The position numbers and the translations under genes were made by a program. Of a DNA stretch of 64,000 bases, positions 34,644 through 43,121 are shown one piece after another. The notes below the pieces were generated by a model. It saw only the letters and a program-made list of their open reading frames with translations, was not told the DNA's origin and did not search any database. The stretch is from assembly GCA_964577995.1 (NCBI GenBank), contig CAZOBP010000001.1, forward strand, positions 1 to 64,000. The letters are read 5' to 3'. This stretch comes from JAUVXJ01 sp964577995 (GTDB lineage Bacteria > Chloroflexota > Anaerolineae > UBA7937 > B3-Chlor). Every line of letters begins with the position of its first letter. Positions within the stretch are counted from its first letter, which is position 1.

Positions 34644-35372
34644 CTAGCCTTGCCGCACGATCACGGGGACTTCACACGGGAGGATCCAGTTACCGTCCAT
34701 TTTTACGACCGTGAGCCTCAGTGTCAGTGGTCCTGACAACTCACCGGTGTTCCAGAGGACGAGAAGCCCATTCTCCACCGGGTAGTACTTCACGTCGCCT
34801 ATGGGATGAAGCTCTTCCGTTGCGTCGCCGAAGAAGAACTCCACCTTGTAGAACTGGAAATCAGCAGTATTGGCCGTTCCCCGGATCTCGACGACTCCCC
34901 CAACTGTTTGATTTGCGCCTGGGTACGTGATCCTGGCCAGTGGATCAGGGCAAGATGCTGATGCCACGTTGGGGGTAGGGCTCTGCTCCGGAGTGGGCGT
35001 CCAAGGCGGCGTAGGACGCACGAGAGACCCTCTTGTTGGGGTAGCCGTAGGAGTAGACGGTAATGGGGTGGCAGTATGCGTTGGGAGAACGAGCGGCCCT
35101 GTAGGGGTACCGCTCCCCACGGCGACACCCAGAGTGGGGGCCAGGTAGAGATCCACGAAGGCCACCAGCCCGGCGATGACCAACAGACCAAGGATGGTGA
35201 AAATGGCGCGGTAGGCCCTGCCGGTGGCGACTTCCTTCTCGATCGTGAAAAGCGAGGCCCCGCGCTCCTTTTTGGCTAGGCAGATGACCCTGAGATAGAC
35301 AAGGGCCGTCAAGCCGCAAGCGACGTATATCCAGATGGCGAAGTTGGCGATTAGCTCGACTAATACGGTCAT
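34644..35372 (-). CDS. membrane protein with two helices, Thr/Pro linker and Ig-like outer domain
   Basis: This 242-residue protein has a first membrane helix (about 6-28), a short basic cytoplasmic loop (CLAKKERG) and a second helix (about 55-75). A Thr/Pro linker (about 95-135) leads to a C-terminal beta domain with RITYPGANQTVGGVVEIRGT, resembling Ig-like or bacterial adhesion domains. The gene has a strong promoter and lies 21 bases before the metalloprotease gene. It could present or tether a partner at the surface, but no family is certain. Confidence 0.7.
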   Translation of the reverse strand: MTVLVELIANFAIWIYVACGLTALVYLRVICLAKKERGASLFTIEKEVATGRAYRAIFTILGLLVIAGLVAFVDLYLAPTLGVAVGSGTPTGPLVLPTHTATPLPSTPTATPTRGSLVRPTPPWTPTPEQSPTPNVASASCPDPLARITYPGANQTVGGVVEIRGTANTADFQFYKVEFFFGDATEELHPIGDVKYYPVENGLLVLWNTGELSGPLTLRLTVVKMDGNWILPCEVPVIVRQG

Positions 35373-35396
35373 GGATTTATCTTGGCAGACCCGCCT

Positions 35397-35425
35397 ATTC
35401 TACCATGCCTCTCTACGACTGTCAA
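35397..35425 (-). promoter_or_regulatory. promoter fused to the preceding terminator
   Basis: TTGACA (35425-35420) and TAGAAT (35402-35397) have a 17-base spacer. The TTTTT tract of the punA terminator runs directly into this -35 box, so termination and initiation share bases. Confidence 0.65.
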
Positions 35426-35456
35426 AAAGGGAACGAAGAGACTCGTCTCCGTTCCC
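35423..35456 (-). terminator. rho-independent terminator of punA
   Basis: GGGAACG and CGTTCCC pair on the minus strand with an extra GAGA/TCTC stem inside, followed by TTTTTGAC. It lies about 30 bases after the punA stop codon. Confidence 0.8.
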
Positions 35457-35484
35457 TGCTCATCCGAGGCCAGCGAGCGTCACT

Positions 35485-36372
35485 CTATGCCTCGGGAAGC
35501 CGCGCCACGATCTCCTTGATCAGTACACTGAGCCCGGGAATCACTCGATGTCCGGCGTCCAACACCTCCGCATGAAGGCCTTCGTTGTCGGCCGCATTTT
35601 CCGCTGGCGGCCCACCATGGTCCGGTATGACGTTGCTGATGTGCGAGAGTCCCAAGACTCGCACCCCCTCGTGCCGGGCCACGATCACCTCAGGTACGGT
35701 GGACATGCCAACTGCATCAGCCCCGATGAGACGCAGGAACCTGACGTCCGCCGGGGTCTCGAAAGTGGGGCCGGCAGCCATAACGTAGGTCCCTTGCTGC
35801 AACTGCATCCCCACGTCGTCCGCCACCGCTAGAGCCAAGTTCCGTAGCTCGACATCATAGGCGGAAGACATGTCAACGAACCGAGGCCCCAGCCGCTCAT
35901 CGTTGGGACCACTCAGAGGGTTGAACCCCGCCATACCCACCAAGTTGATGTGATCGGTGATGAGCATCAAGTCGCCGGCCTGGAAGCTCTGCCGCAGCCC
36001 CCCTGCGGCGTTGGTCACGATCAACGTACCTGCACCCAGCCTGTGAAGAACGCGAACAGGGAAAGTGATGTGCTGCATGGGGTAGCCCTCATAGAAGTGC
36101 ACCCTGCCCTGCATCAGAGCGACTTGCTTGCCTCCCAGCTCGCCCAGAACCAGCTGACCCGCATGACCCAGGACGCTAGTTGGCGCTAGGTGTGGGATCT
36201 CTCGGTATGGCAGCGACGTCGCACCCTCTATGTTCTCCGCCAGCGCACCGAGTCCCGAACCCGTGATCAGCATCACGGATGGCGCACGCGCCACCTTGCT
36301 TCGAACGTACGAAGCGGTCTCCTCTATGTCATCCCACCCGAGCGCCTCTTCTGGCACAGTCCGTATCCCCAA
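35485..36372 (-). CDS. punA: purine nucleoside phosphorylase (trimeric, PNP-I)
   Basis: The enzyme splits inosine and guanosine to base and ribose-1-phosphate. Motifs are LITGSGLGALAENIE (phosphate loop), GHAGQLVLGELGGK, MQGRVHFYEGYP, VTNAAGGLRQSFQAGDLM, AGPTFETPADVRFL (Glu and Met for purine and ribose) and LSHISNVI. Length 295 fits. The start is TTG at 36372 or GTG at 36357; both are close to a GGGG. It follows the PH-domain gene by 5 bases. With the adenine deaminase-like gene at 43.5 kb it points to purine salvage. Confidence 0.94.
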   Translation of the reverse strand: MGIRTVPEEALGWDDIEETASYVRSKVARAPSVMLITGSGLGALAENIEGATSLPYREIPHLAPTSVLGHAGQLVLGELGGKQVALMQGRVHFYEGYPMQHITFPVRVLHRLGAGTLIVTNAAGGLRQSFQAGDLMLITDHINLVGMAGFNPLSGPNDERLGPRFVDMSSAYDVELRNLALAVADDVGMQLQQGTYVMAAGPTFETPADVRFLRLIGADAVGMSTVPEVIVARHEGVRVLGLSHISNVIPDHGGPPAENAADNEGLHAEVLDAGHRVIPGLSVLIKEIVARLPEA

Positions 36373-36377
36373 GTCGG

Positions 36378-37028
36378 TCAGAGCTTCTCCAGCAACGCCT
36401 TCTTCTTCTCCTCGAACTCCTCGTCTGTGATCGTACCCCTCTTACGCAGTTCGTCCAACTCCGCGATGAGCTCCGGGATATCCCCTGCGGACGGAGCCTC
36501 TTCGGCCAGAACGCGCCTCGCTCTGCCCTCGAATACGTCGAGATCGCCGAGAGCTTCCTTCTGGTCCAGCATCTCAGTCTTGAACCTCACTGGATGAGCA
36601 ATGCGCCGGAACAGATTGACTCCGAACTCGCTGGCCGTGAGGATCTGTACATCCCCGAAGTTCAGAATCCTCCCCAACGCCGATTGCTCCAGCACCACGT
36701 CGTTCACTTTCTCCAGCGAGGAGTCGATGGAATGCTTGTTGATGATCCCCTCGAGCTGGATCACTCTTCTGTTGGTGATCACGTACTGCTCGTTCCACCA
36801 GTTGAGCAGGTCTACTATGATCCTCCAGAAAGGAAGCACCAGCGCCAGAAGCAGGACCAGGGCCAGTCCGTCCAAGGGAGTCGCTACGCTCAGGGCCCCA
36901 GTAATCAGCAAGATCAGCAAGGCAACCACTGACCACAACACCAGCTTGGGGGCGATCACCAGCCAGTGCTGCCTCTCCTTGAGCGCGATCTTCTCTTTCC
37001 CGCCCATCAGACCTTCTAGATACCCCAT
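36378..37028 (-). CDS. membrane protein with bPH2 domain and SHOCT tail
   Basis: Two membrane helices (about 23-65) are followed by a bacterial PH-like (DUF304) domain with WWNEQYVITNRRVIQLEGII and LNFGDVQILTASEFG. A C-terminal SHOCT motif ends the protein (LIAELDELRKRGTITDEEFE). Such proteins are common in Gram-positive and Chloroflexota genomes, and their task is not established. The ATG at 37028 follows GGAAGGAG. The product is probably made with punA from one mRNA. Confidence 0.85.
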   Translation of the reverse strand: MGYLEGLMGGKEKIALKERQHWLVIAPKLVLWSVVALLILLITGALSVATPLDGLALVLLLALVLPFWRIIVDLLNWWNEQYVITNRRVIQLEGIINKHSIDSSLEKVNDVVLEQSALGRILNFGDVQILTASEFGVNLFRRIAHPVRFKTEMLDQKEALGDLDVFEGRARRVLAEEAPSAGDIPELIAELDELRKRGTITDEEFEEKKKALLEKL

Positions 37029-37090
37029 TGAATCAGAACTCCTTCCAATCATAGTGCCAGGCATTGCGGAGGGCAGCGTCTCGAGGTCCG

Positions 37091-37996
37091 CTACTTCGCG
37101 CGGGGATGGGACTCGTCGTAGACCTTCCTCAGTCGCTCGCTGCTGACGTGAGTATACACCTGTGTTGTGGAGATACTGGTGTGCCCGAGCAGCTTCTGCA
37201 CGTTGATGAGATCAGCATTTCGATCCAGCATATGGGTCGCGAAAGAATGTCGCAGAGTGTGCGGCGTTATGTCAGGGGATAGACCAGCCTTCTCGACGTA
37301 TTCCTTGAAGACAAGCCAGAGTCCCTGCCGGGTCAGCGGCCTCCCGCGCATGTTCAGGAACAGCGTCTTCTCATCGGCGTCCTTGACAAGATGGGTCCTG
37401 CCCTTCTCCACATAGTCGCGTATCGACGCCACAGCCTGCTGATGCATGGGAATGACTCTTTCTTTGGATCCCTTGCCCCAACAACGCACAGACGCCGACG
37501 CCAGGTTGACATCGTCTACCCTGAGGGATACCACCTCGCTCACTCGCATTCCCGTCGCGTAGAGTATTTCCAGGATTGCTCGATCTCGCAAGCCCTTTGG
37601 GGTGGACAGCTTCGCAGGCTCGGCCAGCAGTTTGTCAACGTCCTGTACCGTCATTGGTTTCGGCAAATGCTTCTTGACTCTCAGCGAGTCGAGGGTCGCT
37701 GTTGGATCGTCTCTGATCAGACCTTCGGCGACGAGGAAGTGGAAGAAGGACCTGATCGCGGCCACTTTGCGGGCCGACGTAGCGGCCGCGTACTCCCTGT
37801 CGCCTTTCAGATACATGATGTAGGAGATGATGTCGTTCTTGGTGACGCGACCCCAGAGCGCATCTTCGTCACCGCTCAGTCGTCGCCCCAGGTACTCCTT
37901 GAACTGGGTCAGGTCGACGCGATAGGCGGATATGGTGTTCTCGGAGCAACCTTTCTCACCCGACAGATGTGTCAAGAACTCCTCTATCCTACCCAC
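37091..37996 (-). CDS. xerD: tyrosine recombinase of the XerC/XerD family
   Basis: The N-terminal SAM-like domain (FLTHLSGEKGCSENTISAY) and catalytic domain are complete. The set of catalytic residues is visible: Arg in YATGMRVSEV, Lys in GKGSKER, HTLRHSFATH (HxxR), LGHTSISTT and Tyr in QVYTHV. Xer proteins resolve chromosome dimers at dif. The gene stands among housekeeping genes with no integrase companions or attachment repeats, so a Xer role is more likely than phage integration. The GTG start follows GGGGGAG. Confidence 0.9.
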   Translation of the reverse strand: MGRIEEFLTHLSGEKGCSENTISAYRVDLTQFKEYLGRRLSGDEDALWGRVTKNDIISYIMYLKGDREYAAATSARKVAAIRSFFHFLVAEGLIRDDPTATLDSLRVKKHLPKPMTVQDVDKLLAEPAKLSTPKGLRDRAILEILYATGMRVSEVVSLRVDDVNLASASVRCWGKGSKERVIPMHQQAVASIRDYVEKGRTHLVKDADEKTLFLNMRGRPLTRQGLWLVFKEYVEKAGLSPDITPHTLRHSFATHMLDRNADLINVQKLLGHTSISTTQVYTHVSSERLRKVYDESHPRAK

Positions 37997-38044
37997 TACG
38001 CTCCCCCTGGCGGTCTCAAGTCGGCAGGCGGCCAGTCCGAGGTC

Positions 38045-38073
38045 ATTGTATCACAGCTTTCCATAAAGTCCAA
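38045..38073 (-). promoter_or_regulatory. promoter for xerD
   Basis: TTGGAC (38073-38068) and TACAAT (38050-38045) have a 17-base spacer on the minus strand, about 50 bases upstream of the GTG start. Confidence 0.5.
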
Positions 38074-38195
38074 GTGAGTCGAGCCAGGATCCAACGAGGT
38101 GCACTGTCAGGCCCTCAGTGACATGCGGAGTAACCACCCCGACGCTCACGCCACGCGCCGAAAGCGACAATCGGTCCACTGACGGCCATCCAAGT

Positions 38196-39248
38196 CTACA
38201 GTAACAACATAGCATCGCCGAAGCTATAGAACCGATACTCCGCTTTGATGGCCTCTCGATATGCGCGATCCAGCAATCCCTTGCCCGCAAAGGCCGCTAC
38301 CAGCAGCAGAAGGGTAGATCGGGGCAGGTGGAAGTTGGTGATCAGACAATCGACCACTTGAAAGCGATAGCCAGGATAGACAAACAGATCCGTCCATCCC
38401 TCGTATGGCGCCAGAACATCCGTGCCGGTGCCAGGGTCATGACGGGCCGCCGTCTCCAGCGCACGCACCGCTGTGGTACCCGCTGCCACCACTCGGCGTC
38501 CGCCGGCGCTTGCCTCGTTGACCGCCTGGGCGGTCTCTCTGGACACGACGCAGTACTCGCTATGCATCAAGTGATGCTCAGCCTCCTCCTCCCGGATGGG
38601 CAGGAAAGTGTCAACCCCTATGTGCAGAGTCAGAAAAGCGAACTCTATGCCTCCGTCTTCCAGTGTGGCCATCTGGCGAGGCGTGAAGTGCAGTCCAGCA
38701 GTCGGGGCAGCCGCCGAGCCATTCTTGTCGGCGTAGACTGTCTGATACCGCTGAGGGTCTTCAAGCCTCTTGTGGATGTAGGGCGGCAAGGGCACCGCTC
38801 CCAGTGTCTCCAGGAATGGTTCCACAGGTGCCTGGAACCTCACAAGTCTTCCACCCGACGCGGTGCGCTCCCCGACCTCCGCCCGGAGGCTCGAATCTGG
38901 CTCCCTGCCGTCGGTCCCGCTGAGCTCGACCAGCCCACCCAAGGGCACGCGTCGCCCCCTGATCAAGGCCTCCCACAAGGTCTCCTCTCTTTTCACTGTG
39001 AGCAACAACTCCACCTTGCCCCCCGTGGGCACCTTGTGGCCAAACAAGCGAGCCGGAATCACGCGCGTGTCGTTGCACACCAGGAGATCTCCGCTGCGGA
39101 GGAAGTCACCCAACTGGTGAAACTTTGCATGGGTAATGCTCCCATCGTCGCGCCGTAGCACCATCAGACGGGATGAATCGCGAGGCTCTATGGGATCCTG
39201 CGCGATGAGATGCGGAGGCAGTTCATAGTCGAAGTCAGCAGTCTTCAC
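38196..39248 (-). CDS. queA: S-adenosylmethionine:tRNA ribosyltransferase-isomerase QueA
   Basis: QueA transfers the ribosyl part of SAM to preQ1 in tRNA to make epoxyqueuosine. The sequence shows FDYELPPHLIAQDPIEPRDS, VCNDTRVIPARLFGHK, the family-typical AAPTAGLHFT and TLHIGVDTFLPI, and the ending NFHLPRSTLLLLVAAF. Length is about 350 from the GTG at 39248, which overlaps the DUF2905 stop (GTGA). QueH, which acts on the product of QueA, is three genes upstream in the same operon. Confidence 0.95.
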   Translation of the reverse strand: MKTADFDYELPPHLIAQDPIEPRDSSRLMVLRRDDGSITHAKFHQLGDFLRSGDLLVCNDTRVIPARLFGHKVPTGGKVELLLTVKREETLWEALIRGRRVPLGGLVELSGTDGREPDSSLRAEVGERTASGGRLVRFQAPVEPFLETLGAVPLPPYIHKRLEDPQRYQTVYADKNGSAAAPTAGLHFTPRQMATLEDGGIEFAFLTLHIGVDTFLPIREEEAEHHLMHSEYCVVSRETAQAVNEASAGGRRVVAAGTTAVRALETAARHDPGTGTDVLAPYEGWTDLFVYPGYRFQVVDCLITNFHLPRSTLLLLVAAFAGKGLLDRAYREAIKAEYRFYSFGDAMLLL

Positions 39249-39478
39249 TTTCGCAGCAGCCACACGATCAGATTCAGAATAACCGTTGCAAGTATGCTGA
39301 GGACGATACCAGTCATGAGCGGGAAATAGCAGGTGGTGTTGCCCCACTTGAGATCGAAGTCACCAGGCAATCGACCGATCAGTGGAACCCTGCTCAGTAA
39401 GAGGAGCAGCAAACCAAGGCCGGCCAGCAGCCCGCCAAGCAGCAGCATCAGTCTGCCCAGCGTGTCCAAGGGATTCAT
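39245..39478 (-). CDS. DUF2905 small membrane protein
   Basis: This 77-residue protein has two membrane helices with a conserved loop GRLPGDFDLKWGNTTCYFPL between them, the mark of DUF2905. The family is often found beside ruvB and queA, as here, but its function is not known. The ATG at 39478 overlaps the glycosyltransferase stop (ATGA), and its own stop overlaps queA. Confidence 0.9.
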   Translation of the reverse strand: MNPLDTLGRLMLLLGGLLAGLGLLLLLLSRVPLIGRLPGDFDLKWGNTTCYFPLMTGIVLSILATVILNLIVWLLRK

Positions 39479-41037
39479 TTCCAACCGGACCATCCCTTCC
39501 GCCGGTAGACGAACAGGAACTCAAGAAGCGACGGATCGTCTGTCCACGGTATCTCCAAACGCTCGTACAGGTCAGATCCTTCGAGGAAGGGCGCTGTGGC
39601 GACGATCAGGTCGGGACCCCGCCACATGATGTAGTCGAAGTCGAACTTTTCGTGGCCGGGTACTCCTTCCCCCATCGTCTCAACCTCCAGATGACCAGTA
39701 TGCACGTCGTTCACCCCGAACATGTCAAGCGTCTGGAGGTCGGCGTAGTAGGGGATCTGACCCGCCGCGTCCACGGCGATGAAGGTGTCGCGAGGAACGT
39801 TGTCACGTAGCCACTGTCCCATGGCCACTCGCGCGTGCGATGCTTTGGCAGCCTGGAATCCACCCACATACAACTCGTGCTCACCCCTGAGCGACGACGA
39901 CCGGAAGAGGATCGCACCGCCAGCCAGCAGACACCCCACCGCGGCACATCGCAGAGACTGCATGGCCCCACGGGAAGTCGTCAGCCGCCGCAGCCACTCC
40001 GCTAGCGTGTTGTAGGCCTCTGCGATTCCAGTGGCCAGCAGAATGTACGCGAACGGCAGTATCGGTACGAAGAACCGGCCTACCGACCAATCGCCGCCCA
40101 CGTACACGATGTAGCCAAGATAGACTAGCAAGACCGACCATAAGGCTGTACACCAGAAAGCGGTCCGCCTCTTCAGTACCGCAACCAGGAGCAGTGGGGC
40201 CATCAGCCAACCCTGATGCAAACGCGCAAAGGTGGCAAGGTGTCGCAGCCCCCTTTCCTGTTGGGCAGTGCTGTCCTGCACTGTGACCTTGACGTAGAAC
40301 GTGTTGGGCAGGAGAAAACCGTAGTAGTAGTACCTCCACAAGAAATACGGCAGGTAGAAAATCGCAAAAGCGCCCCACCTGACCACGTCTCCCTCAGTCA
40401 ACAGTTGCCTGCCCGTGATCAGGCGTGCCACCGCCTGGTGCACCACCACCACGCCCAGCACGAGCACTCCTTCTGGCCTGGTCATTGCCGCCAGCGCCAG
40501 TAGAGCACCCGAGAGAAATCCTGGCTTTCCCGTGCGCCACTCCCACAGGTAGGAGGTGAGTGCAGCGAGGATCAGGAACGAGAACATGGAGGTCTCCATG
40601 CCACTCACCGCCCAGAGGGCAAACGACCCATCCAAGGCCAGACAGAAGGTGGCGACCATCGGTATCACCGGGTTTCTGAGCGAGGCCACGCGGGCGAACC
40701 GGAATACCAGCCACAAGGTCCCCAGACTGAAAAGCATGCCCAGGCCGATAGTAGCAGCCGACGGATCGAAACCCAACCACAGGAAGAGAGCAACGACTAC
40801 CGTCCACAGAAGATTGGTGTATCCCTCGACCCGTTCACCGGGGTTGAACACCAACCCGTGTCCTCCCACGAGGTTCTGAGCGTATCTGAAGGAGATGTAG
40901 GCATCGTCCACGGCGTATGCGCCCAGGTCTTGGTAGTAGAACGCCTGATGGGCGAGCAGAAGCAGGCAAGCTATCGCCAAGTAGACCCATGGACGCCTCA
41001 GCAGCCTCGATTGCACTGTCACCACCAACTCACTCAT
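39475..41037 (-). CDS. GT-C type membrane glycosyltransferase
   Basis: This protein of about 520 residues has around 10-12 membrane helices. The first outer loop reads AYAVDDAYISFRYAQNL, the DD pair being the likely catalytic acid of GT-C enzymes, followed by GERVEGYTNLLWT. A soluble C-terminal part follows. It should use a polyprenyl-phosphate sugar to glycosylate an extracellular acceptor. Its ATG lies 7 bases before the queH stop, so the genes overlap by 8 bases. Its presence inside a DNA repair/queuosine operon looks accidental. Acceptor unknown. Confidence 0.8.
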   Translation of the reverse strand: MSELVVTVQSRLLRRPWVYLAIACLLLLAHQAFYYQDLGAYAVDDAYISFRYAQNLVGGHGLVFNPGERVEGYTNLLWTVVVALFLWLGFDPSAATIGLGMLFSLGTLWLVFRFARVASLRNPVIPMVATFCLALDGSFALWAVSGMETSMFSFLILAALTSYLWEWRTGKPGFLSGALLALAAMTRPEGVLVLGVVVVHQAVARLITGRQLLTEGDVVRWGAFAIFYLPYFLWRYYYYGFLLPNTFYVKVTVQDSTAQQERGLRHLATFARLHQGWLMAPLLLVAVLKRRTAFWCTALWSVLLVYLGYIVYVGGDWSVGRFFVPILPFAYILLATGIAEAYNTLAEWLRRLTTSRGAMQSLRCAAVGCLLAGGAILFRSSSLRGEHELYVGGFQAAKASHARVAMGQWLRDNVPRDTFIAVDAAGQIPYYADLQTLDMFGVNDVHTGHLEVETMGEGVPGHEKFDFDYIMWRGPDLIVATAPFLEGSDLYERLEIPWTDDPSLLEFLFVYRRKGWSGWK

Positions 41038-41794
41038 GGTCTCCGCCCGCACGTGGAGAGGCTATCAGCTCTCCCGAGTACCTTTCCCATTCGCTGTACA
41101 CACAACCACAGTACTGTTGACGATAGAGATCATGCTCGCGAGTCAACCGTCCCCTCTCCGACCATCCTCTCCGGAGATTCTCGAAATGGAAGTCCACACC
41201 GTGCTCGCTGGCCGCTGCCATGCCGGCCTCATGGATCTGCTCTTGGTCCTGATGTGGACTGATCAAGAGCGTGGTCGTGAAGGCGTCGAAACCTTGCTCG
41301 GCGGCCGCCTGCGCCGTCTTGGTGAGCCTCATCGCATAGCAGAGGCGACACCGCTCCCCGTGGGCCTCGTGGCCAACCACAGCGCGCAGGAACTCACGCA
41401 TCTCGTAGGCTTCTCCGCGTAGCAGCGGCAAGTCCACAGATGCAGCGTATGCCTCCATGGCAGCCAACCTCTTCTCATGCTCCATGAAGGGATGGATATT
41501 GGGGTTGTACCAAAAGCCTGTTACCTCGAAGCCTTCTTCCCGCAGCCGGTCGATGCTGTAGGTCGAGCACGGCCCACAGCACGTGTGCAGCAGGATCCTC
41601 CTACCCTCGCCGACACCCTGGAGTTCCTCTGGTTCAGACTCGGGGGGCAGCTCGACAGCATAGAGCAACTGAACGGTCAGAGGGTCCTCACAGACAACAC
41701 GGGCCTTGCCCTGAGCGACCAGCGCCGTGGCTCTTTCGGGGGAGCAAGAAGAGAGTGGCCTGTGGTTGCTGTCGAGAACCCGCACCGTCTTCAT
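41030..41794 (-). CDS. queH: epoxyqueuosine reductase QueH with N-terminal RRXRR/PLMP-like domain
   Basis: The C-terminal part (about 65-250) is QueH (DUF208): HTCCGPCSTYS, FWYNPNIHPFMEHEKR, ERCRLCYAMRL and QQYCGCVYS carry the cysteines for its metal centres. The first 45 residues (VRVLDSNHRPLSSCSPERA, then LVAQGKARVVCEDPLTVQLL) resemble the PLMP/RRXRR domain known at the N-terminus of IscB-type nucleases. Plain QueH proteins do not have this. The ATG at 41794 has GAGG just upstream; a GTG at 41815 overlaps the ruvB stop and is also possible. It reduces epoxyqueuosine in tRNA. Confidence 0.9.
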   Translation of the reverse strand: MKTVRVLDSNHRPLSSCSPERATALVAQGKARVVCEDPLTVQLLYAVELPPESEPEELQGVGEGRRILLHTCCGPCSTYSIDRLREEGFEVTGFWYNPNIHPFMEHEKRLAAMEAYAASVDLPLLRGEAYEMREFLRAVVGHEAHGERCRLCYAMRLTKTAQAAAEQGFDAFTTTLLISPHQDQEQIHEAGMAAASEHGVDFHFENLRRGWSERGRLTREHDLYRQQYCGCVYSEWERYSGELIASPRAGGDHE

Positions 41795-41811
41795 CTTGGC
41801 CTCAGCAAGGT

Positions 41812-42837
41812 TCACAGCAATCGGGCCTGCGGAGGCTCCTTATCGTAGGGGATGCCCAGGTGCCCGTAGGCCAGCTTGGTGGCCACTCTACCTCGGGGCG
41901 TACGGTCTATGAAACCTAGCTGAAGCAGGTATGGCTCGTACACATCCATGATCGTGTCCGCCTCTTCGCAGATCGACGCCGCGATAGTGTCCAGCCCTAC
42001 CGGTCCACCACCGAATTTCACGATGATCGTCTCGATGACCCGCCGATCTATGTCGTCCAGTCCCAGCGCGTCTATCTCCAGCATCCTCAGGGCCTGATGA
42101 GCTACTTCTTGGGTAATCACACCATCTGCTCGCACCTGAGCATAGTCCCGTACACGTCTGAGCAGGCGGTTGGCCACACGCGGCGTCCCTCTGGCGCGTC
42201 TGGAGACCTCTTCCACCCCACCCACGTCGATCTCCACCCCCAACAAGAGTGCGGAGCGCTCGACGATACACCCCATTTCCGCCCGGTCGTAGAAATCGAG
42301 ACGGCGCACAACTCCGAAGCGATCTCGGAGTGGTGCGGTCAGCAAGGCGATGCGAGTCGTGGCTCCGATGACCGTGAAGCGCGGCAAGGGCAGGTGGATG
42401 GTCTTGGCGCTGGGTCCCTTCCCTATAACGATGTCCAATGCGTAGTCTTCCATGGCAGGATACAGCCGCTCTTCCACGGGTCTGCTGAGTCGGTGCACCT
42501 CGTCTATGAACAGTATGTCCCGTTGGCCCAGATTGGTGATTATCGCAGCCAGGTCCCCTGCTCGCTCCAGAGCCGGACCCGAGGTCACGGTGATCTTGAC
42601 GCCCATCTCCAGAGCTACGATGTGAGCCAGTGTGGTCTTTCCCAACCCGGGGGGACCGTACAGCAGGACGTGGTCGAGGGCATCGCCTCTGCTCGTGGCG
42701 GCCTCTAGAAGAATGCGGATGTTCTCCTTCGTCTTCGACTGCCCTATGAATTCCTCCAGGCTGCGGGGCCTCAGACTCGTTTCGTGCATCCGCTCCTCGC
42801 CCGCGGCACGTGGAGACACTACCCGCTGTTCTGCCAC
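41812..42837 (-). CDS. ruvB: Holliday junction branch-migration helicase RuvB
   Basis: The motor of branch migration has RPRSLEEFIGQSKTKENI, Walker A GPPGLGKTTLAHI, Walker B ILFIDEVHRLSRPVEE, sensor VIGATTRIALLTAPLRDRFG and the arginine finger region, then the winged helix with RTPRGRVATKLAYGHLG. The GTG at 42837 gives 341 residues, the usual length, and has GGGAGG 5 bases upstream; the longer frame is not needed. No ruvA or ruvC is in the window. It heads the operon ruvB-queH-glycosyltransferase-DUF2905-queA. Confidence 0.96.
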   Translation of the reverse strand: MAEQRVVSPRAAGEERMHETSLRPRSLEEFIGQSKTKENIRILLEAATSRGDALDHVLLYGPPGLGKTTLAHIVALEMGVKITVTSGPALERAGDLAAIITNLGQRDILFIDEVHRLSRPVEERLYPAMEDYALDIVIGKGPSAKTIHLPLPRFTVIGATTRIALLTAPLRDRFGVVRRLDFYDRAEMGCIVERSALLLGVEIDVGGVEEVSRRARGTPRVANRLLRRVRDYAQVRADGVITQEVAHQALRMLEIDALGLDDIDRRVIETIIVKFGGGPVGLDTIAASICEEADTIMDVYEPYLLQLGFIDRTPRGRVATKLAYGHLGIPYDKEPPQARLL

Positions 42838-42873
42838 GACTACCTCCCGGTCGCCTTCAAGCCGTACGAGCGT

Positions 42874-42902
42874 ATTATACCAGAGGGGCATCGTCTGGGA
42901 AA
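42874..42902 (-). promoter_or_regulatory. promoter for the ruvB operon
   Basis: A perfect TATAAT (42879-42874) is preceded at 17 bases by a weak TTTCCC (42902-42897), about 37 bases upstream of the chosen GTG. Confidence 0.5.
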
Positions 42903-42992
42903 GCTCTGAAGCGCACACAGCAAGAAAGGGAGATTTCGCCAGGTTCTGCTAGGATCAAGGAGATTTCGGGCGCTCGCATACGCCAGGGTGCA

Positions 42993-43021
42993 TTGACACC
43001 GCCAGCAAAATACAGTATATA
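42993..43021 (+). promoter_or_regulatory. promoter for the DksA-like gene
   Basis: TTGACA (42993-42998) and TATATA (43016-43021) have a 17-base spacer. The leader is about 95 bases up to the preferred TTG start. Confidence 0.6.
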
Positions 43022-43121
43022 GTATAGGTCCACATGTCACACGGTGTTGGCGAAGCGGATGCCCGCTGTCCGAATCACAGCGGGCCATTTGGGTTTAGAA
43101 GAGGATGATCGGGAGGACGTC

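Noticed and set aside
37091..37996. Integrase of a mobile element
   Set aside because: No flanking repeats, tRNA target or phage genes occur nearby. The neighbours are housekeeping genes, so a Xer role is more likely.
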